This document shows positions 16,141-26,111 of a stretch of 40,753 nt of DNA, piece by piece (position 1 is the stretch's first letter; every line of letters begins with the position of its first letter). Both the position numbers and the translations under genes were made by a program. Source of the stretch: Dehalococcoidia bacterium (GTDB lineage: Bacteria; Chloroflexota; Dehalococcoidia; SM23-28-2; WHTN01); NCBI GenBank assembly GCA_009377715.1, contig WHTN01000013.1, positions 1 to 40,753 of the forward strand. Direction: 5' to 3'. Below the pieces are notes generated by a model. The model searched no databases. It was not told the DNA's origin and saw only the letters and a program-made list of their open reading frames with translations.

Positions 16141-17124
16141 ATGCAAGGCCTGTTGCCATATGTTACTCGTAGGTTGCTTTGGGCGCCTGTACTCCTCTTC
16201 GTGGTTTCGCTCGTAACCTTCGCCCTGGGCCGCTACGGCCCCGGCGACCCGATAGCCGTCCTGCAGGCGCAACGCCTCGATCCCGAAGTAGCCGAAAGCA
16301 TCCGCCACGAACGCGGCCTAGACCAGCCATTCGTGGAGCAGTACTTAACCTACATCTCGAACTTCTTACGCGGAGACTTAGGCGAAAGCTTCAGTATCTA
16401 TCGCGGGATTCCCGTCCAAGACATCATCTTCCCCAGGATGTGGGTCAGCTTCCAGTATAGTTTCCTCGTGTTGATCATCACGTACGCCATCGGCATCCCT
16501 ATCGGCATCTTCACAGCGCTTAAACAAGGCACTTGGCTCGACCCGTTCGTAATCGGCGGCTTTCTTTTCATAGCCTCGATCCCCGTCCTGGTCGTAATCC
16601 CGATACTCCAGTGGCTATTCGCCTTGCAGCTCGGCTGGCTGCCGAGCGGCGGCTGGCAGATAAACGAAATAGCAGGTATCGAGTTCGGCATTTTCGACAA
16701 ACGTATCATGCTGCCCGTAATAGCCCTTACTCTGCCCGGACTGGGGGGAGTCGCAAGGCTCATGCGCATCTCAACGCTCGAGGTATTAGGCGAAGACTTC
16801 GTTCGTACGGCCCGGGCGAAAGGGCTTCACGAGATCACCGTCGCTAGCCGGCACGTCGCCCGCAATTCGCTGCTGCCCTTAGTAACGATCATGGGTTACG
16901 AACTTGCCGGCTTGATGGGCGGAGCTATATTCACCGAGACGTTGCTCGGTATCCCAGGCGTCGGTCAGCTAGCCTTCCAAGCCATAACAAGCAACGACTA
17001 TGACATTGTGATGGCGCTTGTGCTTTTGGGGGCATCGGCTTTCATAGTGGCTATGCTGGTCGTCGACATCGCCTACACCTTCGTCGATCCCCGCGTACGT
17101 TACAGACCCGGAGAATTGCTGTAA
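16141..17124 (+). CDS. ABC transporter permease, DppB/OppB type
   Basis: Membrane channel subunit, 327 residues, with the N-terminal PYVTRRLLWAPVLLFVVSLVTFAL helix typical of this family, an extracellular LGESFS loop, and the cytoplasmic EAA motif carrying RTARAKGL (after VLGEDFV), which contacts the ATPase. About six transmembrane segments are seen. The stop overlaps the next permease start by one base (TAATG), so the two permeases are translationally coupled. The ribosome binding site before ATG 16141 is poor. Confidence 0.95.
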   Translation: MQGLLPYVTRRLLWAPVLLFVVSLVTFALGRYGPGDPIAVLQAQRLDPEVAESIRHERGLDQPFVEQYLTYISNFLRGDLGESFSIYRGIPVQDIIFPRMWVSFQYSFLVLIITYAIGIPIGIFTALKQGTWLDPFVIGGFLFIASIPVLVVIPILQWLFALQLGWLPSGGWQINEIAGIEFGIFDKRIMLPVIALTLPGLGGVARLMRISTLEVLGEDFVRTARAKGLHEITVASRHVARNSLLPLVTIMGYELAGLMGGAIFTETLLGIPGVGQLAFQAITSNDYDIVMALVLLGASAFIVAMLVVDIAYTFVDPRVRYRPGELL

Positions 17125-18110
17125 TGGCACAGGCAGAGCTTCTAGAAAGCGCTCCGGAAGGGCGCTTGGCGAGTCTCGGCCACCACCCATTAGTCCAAAC
17201 TTTACGCCGGCTTAGTCGCCGAAAAGTAGCTATGATCTCGCTTCTTGTGATCGTGGTCATCTATCTCATGGGCATCACTGCCCCTTGGACGGCCCCCTAC
17301 GGCTTTCGGGAGACCGACCTTGATAACACCTTCGCCGGCCCCACTCTTGAGCATCCGTTCGGCACCGATAGGCTCGGGCGCGACATGCTCAGCCGGGTCA
17401 TGTGGGCCGCTCAGACAACCGTCATAATCAGTGTGCTGGCTATCGGCTCGGGCACTATCCTTCTCGGCGTCGGGTTGGGCCTTCTCTCGGGCTACCGCGG
17501 CGGCTGGGTGGACGCCGTGATCATGCGAGTCGTCGATCTCATCTCCTCGATGCCCAGCCTGTTGATTCTCATACTGGTTACCAGCACGATACGCCCCAGA
17601 TGGGAAGATATGTGGCGCGATTTCGAACAGTGGTCCAGCATAGGCGGCATCCGAGAGTCTGGCGCGACCGACTACATGCTCGTTTTCGGCATTTTGGCGC
17701 TGCTTGGCTGGGGCAGTATGGCCCGCTTCATCCGCGCTCAAGTATTGACGCTGCGGCAGTCCGAATTCGTCCTGGCAGCGCAGACCCAGGGCGCCTCCAC
17801 CTGGCGCATTATCTGGGTGCACCTCCTGCCGAACGTCTCACACCTGATCGTGCTCGTCGTTACCGCCTCGCTGGGCGCCGTAGCCGGGACTGAGATAGCT
17901 CTCGCCTTCCTCGGCATAGGCGTGCGGCTGCCACACCCAAGCTTCGGGACCATGATCTTCGAATATAGCGGCCTCAGGCAGTTCCAAGCCCACCCAAACG
18001 TTTTCTTTATCCCTGCTGCGTTCGTGAGCGCGTTACTGGTCTCGTTTAATCTCCTCGGCGACGCTCTTAACGACGTTCTTAGCCCTCGCCGCCGCAACAT
18101 GAGCCGTTGA
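17124..18110 (+). CDS. ABC transporter permease, DppC/OppC type
   Basis: Second permease subunit, 328 residues. An N-terminal cytoplasmic leader precedes LSRRKVAMISLLVIVVIYLMG, then a periplasmic loop with the HPFGTDRLGRDMLSR motif diagnostic of DppC/OppC, and an EAA loop (FVLAAQTQGAS). It heterodimerises with the DppB-type subunit. No nucleotide-binding subunits are encoded before the next gene, so they must be supplied from elsewhere in the genome. Confidence 0.95.
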   Translation: MAQAELLESAPEGRLASLGHHPLVQTLRRLSRRKVAMISLLVIVVIYLMGITAPWTAPYGFRETDLDNTFAGPTLEHPFGTDRLGRDMLSRVMWAAQTTVIISVLAIGSGTILLGVGLGLLSGYRGGWVDAVIMRVVDLISSMPSLLILILVTSTIRPRWEDMWRDFEQWSSIGGIRESGATDYMLVFGILALLGWGSMARFIRAQVLTLRQSEFVLAAQTQGASTWRIIWVHLLPNVSHLIVLVVTASLGAVAGTEIALAFLGIGVRLPHPSFGTMIFEYSGLRQFQAHPNVFFIPAAFVSALLVSFNLLGDALNDVLSPRRRNMSR

Positions 18111-18137
18111 GCCATTCCGCCATTAAATACAGCGTGT

Positions 18138-18143
18138 TATAAT
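18138..18143 (+). promoter_or_regulatory. -10 element for tig-clpP-clpX
   Basis: A perfect TATAAT lies 18 bases before the trigger factor ATG, leaving room for a very short leader that contains the GGAGAG ribosome binding site. No convincing -35 hexamer at 16-18 bases was found; TTGAGC is too far upstream. Confidence 0.55.
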
Positions 18144-18161
18144 CACAACCGGAGAGTGTGA

Positions 18162-19559
18162 ATGAACGTTTCCACTGAGAAGTTAGCAGACGGTCAGGTT
18201 TCTCTGGCCATCGAAGTAGACCCGAAGCAGGTAGAACTGTTCCGTCAGCGCGCCTACAAACGACTCGTCCAGCGATTTAACATACCGGGTTTCCGCAAGG
18301 GCAAAGCGCCGATGGCGATCGTAGAGCGACACCTGGGCAAAGAGGTCTTGCAGCAGGAGGCGATAGACCTTTTGGTGCCAGAAGTGACGAACGAAGCCAT
18401 CAAAGAGCAGGGGCTCGATGCCATCGACGTGTCGGACGTTGAGGTCGACCAGGAGGAGCCGCTGATCCTCAAAGCGATAGTTTCCCTGCGCCCCATCGTT
18501 GATCTCGGCGACTATAAGTCTTTGCGTATGGAACGTGCGTCGGTCTCTGTCGACGAAGCTGAGGTCGATAAAGAGATGGAAGCGCTGCGTCAACGCTATG
18601 CCGTGCAAGAGCCCGTCGATCGCCCCGTTCAGTGGGGAGACATCGTTCGCGCAGACCTGAGTGGCACCGTAGACGGTAGACCCGTCTTCAGCGAAGAAGA
18701 CACGCAGTTCCGGCTACACGAAGACCAGACGCTCATGGTGCCTGGCCTGGCTGAGAAACTGATCGGCCTGAAAAAAGGCGAGTCCAATCAATTCAGCATA
18801 ACTCTGCCGGATGACTTCCGCCGTAACTTGGCCGGCAAGGAGTGCGAGTGTTCTGCTCTAATACATGAGGTTAAAGAGGAGAAACTACCCGAACTCAATG
18901 ATGGTTTCGCTCGGGAGGTAGGTGAAGGCTTCTCCGATCTCAAAGCCCTTCGCGAACGTGTGAACGATAATCTAAAGCAAGACTTGGAAGCGGAAGCTAA
19001 TTCGGCTTTCAGTAACTCTATAGTGGAAAATCTGGTCGATACCGCGCAGATGGAATATCCAGAATTGCTCGTCGAACAAGAGATCGATAGGCTTCTGCAG
19101 GACCAGACCTCCTCTAGCGGCCAGGCCGACGTCGAACGTTATGTAGAGCAACTAGGTAAAACGCAAGAAGAATTACGAGGAGACCTTCGACCAGAGGCCG
19201 AGCGCCGGGTCCGCCGCACATTGGTCCTCAGTAAAGTAGCCGAACTAGAGGGCATAGCGATCACCCACGAGGATATAGATGAAGAGATAGACCGCATTGC
19301 TATGTCCGCCGGTGCGCAGGGCGAACAAATAAAAATGCTTTTCGGCAGTCAGGCCGGGCACGATGCTATCGGCCGCACCCTGCTATCTCGCAAGACTTTA
19401 GATGCGCTGGTAGCCGTTGCTACCGGCCAGGCGGAAACTGGGGCCGCAGAAGCCGCGGCTGCCGCAGCCGAGGAACCAACACAGGCAGAAGTGGAAACCA
19501 CGAAACGAAGGACAAGAAGGAAGAGCCCTGAAACAACTGAGGTAGGTGAGACTTCATGA
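18162..19559 (+). CDS. tig: Trigger factor (ribosome-associated chaperone)
   Basis: Binds nascent chains at the ribosome exit tunnel and has peptidyl-prolyl isomerase activity. The 465-residue protein starts with the ribosome-binding domain and carries the GFRKGK signature at 43-48. A PPIase domain follows (about 150-240, with the [17 protein letters not shown] start), and then a helical C-terminal chaperone domain. A low-complexity tail of Ala/Glu and basic residues (about 425-465) is an extension beyond the core. Its TGA overlaps the clpP ATG (ATGA), giving the common tig-clpP-clpX order. Confidence 0.96.
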   Translation: MNVSTEKLADGQVSLAIEVDPKQVELFRQRAYKRLVQRFNIPGFRKGKAPMAIVERHLGKEVLQQEAIDLLVPEVTNEAIKEQGLDAIDVSDVEVDQEEPLILKAIVSLRPIVDLGDYKSLRMERASVSVDEAEVDKEMEALRQRYAVQEPVDRPVQWGDIVRADLSGTVDGRPVFSEEDTQFRLHEDQTLMVPGLAEKLIGLKKGESNQFSITLPDDFRRNLAGKECECSALIHEVKEEKLPELNDGFAREVGEGFSDLKALRERVNDNLKQDLEAEANSAFSNSIVENLVDTAQMEYPELLVEQEIDRLLQDQTSSSGQADVERYVEQLGKTQEELRGDLRPEAERRVRRTLVLSKVAELEGIAITHEDIDEEIDRIAMSAGAQGEQIKMLFGSQAGHDAIGRTLLSRKTLDALVAVATGQAETGAAEAAAAAAEEPTQAEVETTKRRTRRKSPETTEVGETS

Positions 19560-20164
19560 ATCGACCTGAGAACATCATCCCGATGGTAGTAGAGACCAGC
19601 GCGCGCGGCGAGCGGGCTTTCGACATCTATTCGCTGCTGCTGCGAGAGAGGATCGTCTTCCTCGGAACGCCGATAGACGATCACGTAGCTAACTTAATAA
19701 TAGCTCAATTGCTGTTCCTCGAGAGAGAAGACCCAGACAAGGACATCAGCATGTATATCGGCTCCCCGGGCGGCGTCATCAGCGCGGGCCTGGCCATCTA
19801 CGACACCATGAAATTGATACGGCCTGAGGTTTCCACTATTTGTCTGGGCATGTCGGCGAGCATGGCAACCGTATTGCTATCCTCAGGCAGCAAAGGCAAG
19901 CGCTATGCGCTGCCTCACTCGACGATCCATATGCATCAGGCGCACGGGGGCGCTACCGGCCAGGCATCGGATATCGAGATCGCCGCAAGGGAGATCCTCC
20001 GAAATCAGCAAATCATCCGGGATATTCTCGCAGAGAACACCGGCCAGTCACAAGAACGCATCGCGCGTGACTCCGACCGCGACTACTACCTGGATGCATA
20101 TCAGGCGAAAGAATACGGTCTCGTCGACGAAGTTCTCGAACAGGCGACACCGCTAACGAGTTAA
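19556..20164 (+). CDS. clpP: ATP-dependent Clp protease proteolytic subunit
   Basis: Serine peptidase subunit forming the double-heptameric chamber. The 202-residue protein has the catalytic Ser102 in GMSASM, His127 in HMHQ, and Asp176 in the [17 protein letters not shown] region. The YIGSPGG substrate-clamp motif (about 67-73) and the long handle helix ([11 protein letters not shown]) are intact. A short N-terminal leader precedes VVETS and may be processed. It is coupled to tig by a four-base overlap and followed by clpX after 5 bases. Confidence 0.97.
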   Translation: MNRPENIIPMVVETSARGERAFDIYSLLLRERIVFLGTPIDDHVANLIIAQLLFLEREDPDKDISMYIGSPGGVISAGLAIYDTMKLIRPEVSTICLGMSASMATVLLSSGSKGKRYALPHSTIHMHQAHGGATGQASDIEIAAREILRNQQIIRDILAENTGQSQERIARDSDRDYYLDAYQAKEYGLVDEVLEQATPLTS

Positions 20165-20169
20165 TACAT

Positions 20170-21480
<1,311 letters not shown>

Positions 21481-21499
21481 AGGAGATTTACGGAATCAG

Positions 21500-21530
21500 A
21501 AACGGCGCTCGATGAGCGCCGTTTTTCTCT
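21500..21530 (+). terminator. Intrinsic terminator after clpX
   Basis: AAACGGCGCTC (21500-21510) pairs with GAGCGCCGTTT (21514-21524) across a 3-base loop, followed by TTTCTCTTT. It lies between the convergent clpX and YggT genes. Confidence 0.88.
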
Positions 21531-21758
21531 TTAAAGGTCCTGGATCACCCGGCTTACGAGCTGTAGCACGAGGATCGCTACCATCGGGCTGAGGTCTATC
21601 ATTCCGAAGCGGGGAAGCACTTGGCGGATCGGCGCCAGGATCGGTTCGGTGATCTCATGCAGCGCCACTACCAATGGATTACCCGGGTTTAACGGCTTTA
21701 CCATCATCACCCAGGACAAGATTATCCTAAAAAAGATAGCCGCGGACAGCACGGACAC
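21531..21758 (-). CDS. YggT-family membrane protein (start uncertain)
   Basis: A small integral membrane protein with two hydrophobic segments and the family's RIILSW and PILAPIRQVLP motifs; the motifs fit the YggT family well. The GTG at 21758 would cut the first helix short. The frame is open back to the proC stop, and the 12 codons in between (including IDLFKNFVFLL) look like a real YggT beginning. No standard start codon lies there; ATC at 21791 is a candidate. The proC stop is in the same frame, so translation may restart just after it. Function in envelope or ion homeostasis is not established here. Confidence 0.78.
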   Translation of the reverse strand: MSVLSAAIFFRIILSWVMMVKPLNPGNPLVVALHEITEPILAPIRQVLPRFGMIDLSPMVAILVLQLVSRVIQDL

Positions 21759-21794
21759 TAAAAGGAAGACGAAATTCTTAAAAAGGTCGATGGC

Positions 21795-22595
21795 TTATCC
21801 CCCTAGTTGCTTGGCCTTCTCATAGGTCAAAGTTATTGCGTTTATTATCGCCGCTCGTACTCCGGCCTCCTCAAGCGCCAGCAAGCCTTCAGTCGTAGTG
21901 CCAGCGGGCGACGTCACCATATTCTTAAGCTCCGCGAGATGCTTGCCGCTTTCTTCTGCGAACCGAGCCGACCCGATAACGGTCTGCAGAGCTAACTCAG
22001 CAGCCACGTCCCGCCGCAAACCGATGTGAACGCCCGCATCCACCAGCGCCTCCAGCATCAGGAAGACGAAGGCAGGCCCGCTACCGCTGAGCGCGGTCGC
22101 CATGTCGATCTGCTTCTCGTCGCTAACGTAGATCTCTTTGCCTAGTGCAGTCAGGATGCATTTCACTTTTTCGCGTCCCTCAGGTGAGACCCCCTCTGAG
22201 GCCGTCCAGACGCTCATCCCTTCGCCTATCTGGGCTGGCGTGTTCGGCATAACACGAACTACAGCGTTATGCCCAAGCTTCTGCCGCAGCGTCGCCAGCG
22301 TTACGCCCGGCATTATCGAGATAACCGTCTGGTGATGCGAAAGCGAGCCAAATCCATTTGAAACACCGGCGAAATCCTGAGGCTTTATGGATAGAAGGGC
22401 CATATCCCGACCACGAACCGCTGCGGCATTGTCGCCGTTGTGAACGGCAACGCCGTAACGGCCGTTCAGATAATCGAGGCGCGAAGATACGACATCGCTC
22501 ACGGCGATGTCTTCGGCAGAGGCAACGCCCTTCGTCAGCAGGCTGCTGATGATCGCCTCCCCCATCACTCCCCCACCGATGAAAGCAATACGCAT
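21795..22595 (-). CDS. proC: Pyrroline-5-carboxylate reductase ProC
   Basis: Last step of proline synthesis, reducing 1-pyrroline-5-carboxylate with NAD(P)H. The 266-residue protein has the Rossmann motif [11 protein letters not shown] at the N-terminus, IKPQDF, the [14 protein letters not shown] segment, ALSGSGPAF, and the C-terminal [13 protein letters not shown], all diagnostic of ProC. proA is encoded about 18 kb away on the same strand. It is preceded after 9 bases by the yggS-like gene, the common yggS-proC order. Confidence 0.97.
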   Translation of the reverse strand: MRIAFIGGGVMGEAIISSLLTKGVASAEDIAVSDVVSSRLDYLNGRYGVAVHNGDNAAAVRGRDMALLSIKPQDFAGVSNGFGSLSHHQTVISIMPGVTLATLRQKLGHNAVVRVMPNTPAQIGEGMSVWTASEGVSPEGREKVKCILTALGKEIYVSDEKQIDMATALSGSGPAFVFLMLEALVDAGVHIGLRRDVAAELALQTVIGSARFAEESGKHLAELKNMVTSPAGTTTEGLLALEEAGVRAAIINAITLTYEKAKQLGG

Positions 22596-22604
22596 ACGGC
22601 TCCG

Positions 22605-23282
22605 CTACTTTCCTTCTACCAGCGGTCTTTCGCCGAATATCGCCCGACCTATGCGAACCATCGTTGCGCCTTCCTGGATCGCCACCTCGAAGTCGTCGGT
22701 CATTCCCATGGATAATTCGTCTAGCCCAACGGCGTCTCTAAGTTCGTGCAGACGTTTGAAGACGAACCGAACGTCCTCGGGATCTTCGACCTGCGGCGCG
22801 ACGGTCATAAGGCCCCGAACATCGACTGCTGGCAACTGGGCGATGGATGCCAACGCCGCAGGCAGATCAGCGGGCGAGAAACCGTTCTTTGTGTCTTCTC
22901 CGGCCACGTTGACTTCCAAGAGAACAGGGACCCGTTTACTCGCTCGTTTGCTAATGGCCTCCGCCAGGCGAAGCGAGTCGACGCTTTCGATCATGTCGAA
23001 TAACTCAGCCGCTGTTTTCACCTTGTTCGTCTGAAGGTGGCCCACCAGGTGCCACACCGGCTGCATGCCCAGGGCCTCGAGATATTTTATCTTCGGCTCC
23101 GCTTCCTGGATCCAATTTTCGCCTATATGCCGGATGCCCGCCTCGAAGGCTTGTTTGATGGCATCCGGCGAGAAAGTCTTGCTCACCGCCACCAAGGCGA
23201 CCTCGTCGGGCGAGCGATTCGCGCTCTCCGCCGCGCGTTCGATCCTTCGTTGCAACGCCTGAACGTTTTCAGCTATGCTCAT
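22605..23282 (-). CDS. YggS/PLPBP-family pyridoxal-phosphate homeostasis protein
   Basis: PLP-binding protein of the alanine racemase N-terminal-like fold that regulates cellular PLP and amino or keto acid balance. The PLP lysine is Lys35 in VAVSK when translation begins at ATG 23282, giving 225 residues; an ATG at 23306 would add 8 residues. [26 protein letters not shown] and [27 protein letters not shown] are family signatures. It lies just upstream of proC on the same strand with a 9-base gap, a common pairing. Confidence 0.93.
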   Translation of the reverse strand: MSIAENVQALQRRIERAAESANRSPDEVALVAVSKTFSPDAIKQAFEAGIRHIGENWIQEAEPKIKYLEALGMQPVWHLVGHLQTNKVKTAAELFDMIESVDSLRLAEAISKRASKRVPVLLEVNVAGEDTKNGFSPADLPAALASIAQLPAVDVRGLMTVAPQVEDPEDVRFVFKRLHELRDAVGLDELSMGMTDDFEVAIQEGATMVRIGRAIFGERPLVEGK

Positions 23283-23327
23283 AGCCGATTTTCCCACAGG
23301 AATCATATCAAATGCTAAGCTGGTTCT

Positions 23328-23651
23328 CTACTCCACCGATGGCGGAGAGTGGTGCTTTTCCCAATAGCCGAAGGCCACGAAAGCCCCAACCACGGCAATA
23401 AGGAAAAGTAGTGCGAATGCCCAATGCACCGTCAAAAGGAAGAAGAGCGTTAAGACCGCACCGATACCGACAATGAGGGCAACGAACGGCCAGAACAGGA
23501 TGCCAAAGATAGCTCGCATGATAATGAACGTTTCGAGCCACCAAGGCGGGGGTTTATCGGGAGAGGGTGGATAGTACATATGGCCGCTAATAAAGCCTCC
23601 GTATCTAGTATATACCATTGCGATATCTAAAGCGGGGCTTATCGGCCGCAT
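23328..23651 (-). CDS. Small membrane protein, unknown
   Basis: Up to 107 residues with two or three hydrophobic helices (about 48-63 and 63-97) preceded by a proline-rich YPPSPDKPPP segment and ending in a charged tail. The start is uncertain: ATG at 23651 or an internal one at 23579. It precedes yggS on the minus strand, with its end 46 bases from the start of yggS. No family recognised. The hydrophobic pattern and the fit with neighbours favour a real gene. Confidence 0.55.
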   Translation of the reverse strand: MRPISPALDIAMVYTRYGGFISGHMYYPPSPDKPPPWWLETFIIMRAIFGILFWPFVALIVGIGAVLTLFFLLTVHWAFALLFLIAVVGAFVAFGYWEKHHSPPSVE

Positions 23652-23708
23652 AACTGGAGTTATAACGCGTATTAGACGCTTTTCTGCCGAAAGGGGTCGC
23701 TCTCGCTA

Positions 23709-23745
23709 ATGCCTCAGCGCTCGCTGTGTCAAGTCGCTGAGGCAT
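23709..23745. other. 11-bp inverted repeat
   Basis: ATGCCTCAGCG (23709-23719) pairs with CGCTGAGGCAT (23735-23745). It lies downstream of the Cys-rich gene (minus strand), so it may end that transcript, but no U-tract follows on either strand. Confidence 0.5.
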
Positions 23746-23776
23746 CGCCTTATGGCATCACGCAAAAGCTGGTTGA

Positions 23777-24172
23777 TTACAATGCTCGAAGCGCTTCTAC
23801 ATACGCCATTTCGCAACGTTGACAAGCATCCGCACACTCGCGACAGTGGGCCATCATGCCCTCGTGGCGTCGGCATTCGGCGCCGCAAACCTGGCATGCT
23901 ACGATGCAGGCTTGTAACTGGCTGCGCAATATGCTGATATCCGGCTCTAATTCACGCGACATGAGCCGCCCGGTGGTCAAGCATACATCAGCGCAATCCA
24001 GACACAGCCGAATACAACGGTCCAGCATCTGCATATCTTTCTCAGCGAGGCAAGCATCGGCGCAACTCGTGCAAGCCTGGGAGCAATCGTAGCACTCTTC
24101 TATGCAGCTTGTAAGCAAGCCAACTTCTAGAGGAGCTTTTACTTGGGTGGGTTTGTACCATCGTGCGTGCAT
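23777..24172 (-). CDS. Cys-rich four-helix-bundle copper-binding protein (DUF326/Csp-like)
   Basis: Cytosolic four-helix-bundle protein with 18 cysteines in C-x-x-C or C-x-x-x-C repeats (SCIEECYDCSQACTSC, then three similar blocks). This arrangement is typical of DUF326/Csp-type copper-storage proteins, which line a helical bundle core with Cys thiolates and bind many Cu(I). About 131 residues from the chosen ATG 24172. An upstream in-frame ATG region would extend it by 30 residues. AGGAGG lies 13 bases before this ATG, farther than usual, so the start is not certain. No copper exporter or regulator is adjacent. Confidence 0.88.
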   Translation of the reverse strand: MHARWYKPTQVKAPLEVGLLTSCIEECYDCSQACTSCADACLAEKDMQMLDRCIRLCLDCADVCLTTGRLMSRELEPDISILRSQLQACIVACQVCGAECRRHEGMMAHCRECADACQRCEMAYVEALRAL

Positions 24173-24543
24173 GAGCCATGATCGACCTCCTTCTTTGTCT
24201 ATTACAGCTATCAGAGCTACGCGATAACGAGGAGCCTGTTTCATAAATACAAACGCCCGCAATCGCTGGGCATTACAAAGATATAGCAGACCTTAGATGA
24301 AATCGGATTCGCCTTATAACAACCTCGAACAATAGCAGCGGTTAGGGAAACGCTCGCAATTCTGAATCCTGCTGCTAGGCCAGCCACTCGACGCAGCATT
24401 CCGCCTAGCAACGCCAAGATTTCAGAATAACGCTGAAGGAGATGGCACTACGGCACTATATATTGCGAAAATGTCTACATAGTAATAACATGTCGAATAA
24501 CCATTTGTGCTTTTTTTGACTAGCGGGCTCGCTCGGAATTAGG
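24173..24543. other. Intergenic region between divergent genes
   Basis: About 370 bases between the copper-protein gene (minus) and the RodZ-like gene (plus). I saw no convincing coding region, RNA gene or strong hairpin. It probably holds the promoters of both genes; only the -10 element for the plus-strand gene is assigned. Confidence 0.45.
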
Positions 24544-24549
24544 TAAGAT
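24544..24549 (+). promoter_or_regulatory. Extended -10-like element, possibly leaderless start
   Basis: TAAGAT ends 6 bases before the ATG of the RodZ-like gene, so an mRNA from this promoter would begin near the start codon. A TTGACT at 24516-24521 is 22 bases upstream, too far for a standard -35, and no strong ribosome binding site is present. Confidence 0.4.
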
Positions 24550-24555
24550 GCTTTT

Positions 24556-25245
24556 ATGCGCTCAGACGAGAGTAGCGTTGGATCGCTCGGTGAGATACTC
24601 CAGAGAGCACGCCTGACGCAAGGCCTATCTCTCGAACAAGTTGAACAAGCGACTCATATCTCCAGACGCTACATTGAGGCGCTTGAGCACGAACATTTCA
24701 CTATCCTCCCCGCACCGGTATACGCGCGCGGCTTCCTCCGTACTTACGCTTCGTTCCTCGGCTTAGAGCCGACTAAGTTGATGCCCCTCTTTCCCGTGAG
24801 CTACCTTGACCAGCCCGCGATGCAGCCTCTGCCGAAAGTGGACCGGCCGCCTGTGTGGTCGGCGAGCTGGCTGGTGGCAGGAGGCATTGTAGCTTTCCTA
24901 ATCCTCGTTATCACGCTGTTGTACGCCTTCGCAGGCGGCGGTGAGGAGAGTTTCTTAGGCACAACGTCTCTCCCTGAAGAGCAGACGGGAGGCTTGCAGA
25001 CATCGCCATCACCACAGCCGACGTCCGCGCCAGTAGCTCAAGGCGGCGCCGTGCCCGATCTGGAGGGCCGGACGTCGGCTCAAGCGATCGAGCTTTTACA
25101 GCAGATAGGGCTTGGATACGCTATATTCGAAACTTTTAGTGACCAAGCACCCGCGGGCCAGGTAATCGAGCAGAGTCCTTCTTCAGGAACTGAAGTAGAC
25201 GGCGGGCAGATAGTTACGCTGATAGTGAGCAGAGGCCCGCGTTAG
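24556..25245 (+). CDS. RodZ-like HTH membrane protein with a PASTA domain
   Basis: A 229-residue single-pass membrane protein. An N-terminal cytoplasmic Xre-type helix-turn-helix (about 10-60, LGEILQRARLTQGLSLEQV, ISRRYIEALE, YARGFLRTYASFLGL) matches RodZ. A transmembrane helix follows at about 103-126, then a Pro/Ser/Gln-rich linker and an extracellular PASTA domain (about 165-228, VPDLEGRTSAQAIELLQQIGL to QIVTLIVSRG). RodZ links MreB to the cell-wall machinery, and PASTA domains bind muropeptides; this combination suggests cell-shape or wall sensing, which is inference. It converges on DUF503, 8 bases apart. Confidence 0.9.
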   Translation: MRSDESSVGSLGEILQRARLTQGLSLEQVEQATHISRRYIEALEHEHFTILPAPVYARGFLRTYASFLGLEPTKLMPLFPVSYLDQPAMQPLPKVDRPPVWSASWLVAGGIVAFLILVITLLYAFAGGGEESFLGTTSLPEEQTGGLQTSPSPQPTSAPVAQGGAVPDLEGRTSAQAIELLQQIGLGYAIFETFSDQAPAGQVIEQSPSSGTEVDGGQIVTLIVSRGPR

Positions 25246-25253
25246 CGCCTCGG

Positions 25254-25565
25254 CTAAATACGGATGTCCTCCGTCAGAACGTACACGACCTCTGTCCTGT
25301 AATCGAGGAGCTCGAAATCGAAATTCTGGTCTTCGATAAAACCGACAATCTTCGTGATGACCTCGTCGGCATGCTGAGCGTCCGTACTGATACAACAGAA
25401 GCCGATCGATGCGATTTGCCAGCTATCTAAGTTATCGACCTCAGCAACCGCAACGTCGAAACGGTTGCGTACCCTCTCGATCAAGGGCCGTACTACCTGG
25501 CGCTTGCCTTTAAGAGAGTGGTTCTCCGGCAGGCGTAACCAGACGCGACAGACGCCTACAACCAA
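25254..25565 (-). CDS. DUF503 family protein
   Basis: A 103-residue alpha/beta protein with the DUF503 pattern: an N-terminal LRLPENHSLKGKRQVVRPLIERVRNRF, then VAEVDNLDSWQIASIGFCCIS and the C-terminal helix VGFIEDQ. The family is widespread in Firmicutes, Thermotogae and Chloroflexi, sometimes near ribosome-binding factor A, and its biochemical role is unknown. It is translated 3 bases after the scpB stop, so it is in that operon. Confidence 0.9.
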   Translation of the reverse strand: MVVGVCRVWLRLPENHSLKGKRQVVRPLIERVRNRFDVAVAEVDNLDSWQIASIGFCCISTDAQHADEVITKIVGFIEDQNFDFELLDYRTEVVYVLTEDIRI

Positions 25566-25568
25566 CGG

Positions 25569-26108
25569 TCATTCTCCTGTGTTAGCTCGACTTACCGGCA
25601 ACGAGAGGTCTTCCGGCCTTTCGAGTCCGAAATATTGCAGAAATTGAAAGGTCGTGCCGAGCAGGACGGGCCGGCCCCTACCGGTTGAACGGCCGACCTC
25701 AGTTATGAGACCACGCCCCTTAAGCGAGGCGACGGCCCGTTCCGAACCCGACCCGCGCAGGGCTTCGATGTCGGTGCGGGTTATCGGCTGTTTGTAAGCG
25801 ATTACGGCAAGGGTTTCCAATGCGGCTCGGGATAGGGGTTGGTGGTCATTCGAACCTATCACCCTCTGCACATATTGCGCAGCTTCAGGCGCCGTTACCA
25901 TCTGAACTAGGCCGTTATCGCGCTGAATTCGCACCCCACGCCGCTGGCACGCTTCGGCGAGTGTCTCCAATTCCTTTTCTGCGGTCTCCGCATCGATGGA
26001 CAAGATGTCCGCCAAGTCCGCAACGGTAATTGGGCTGGCAACCGCGAAGAGAACGCTTTCGATCACTATCCCCAGCTTCTCTGTTGGAGGCGGTTGAAGT
26101 TTTCGCAA
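25569..26108 (-). CDS. scpB: Segregation and condensation protein ScpB
   Basis: Kleisin-binding partner (kite protein) of the SMC-ScpAB condensin that organises chromosomes. The 179-residue protein has two winged-helix domains; the hallmark ALETLAVIAYKQPITRTDIEALRGSGSER spans the middle and TTFQFLQYFGLERPEDL the end. Length is normal. scpA is not in the window. The gene sits between an AmaP-like gene and DUF503, separated by only a few bases on either side. Confidence 0.96.
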   Translation of the reverse strand: MRKLQPPPTEKLGIVIESVLFAVASPITVADLADILSIDAETAEKELETLAEACQRRGVRIQRDNGLVQMVTAPEAAQYVQRVIGSNDHQPLSRAALETLAVIAYKQPITRTDIEALRGSGSERAVASLKGRGLITEVGRSTGRGRPVLLGTTFQFLQYFGLERPEDLSLPVSRANTGE

Positions 26109-26111
26109 GCG

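Noticed and set aside
14414..18110. Complete peptide ABC importer operon
   Set aside because: Only the binding protein and two permeases are present; ATPase genes are absent from this cluster.
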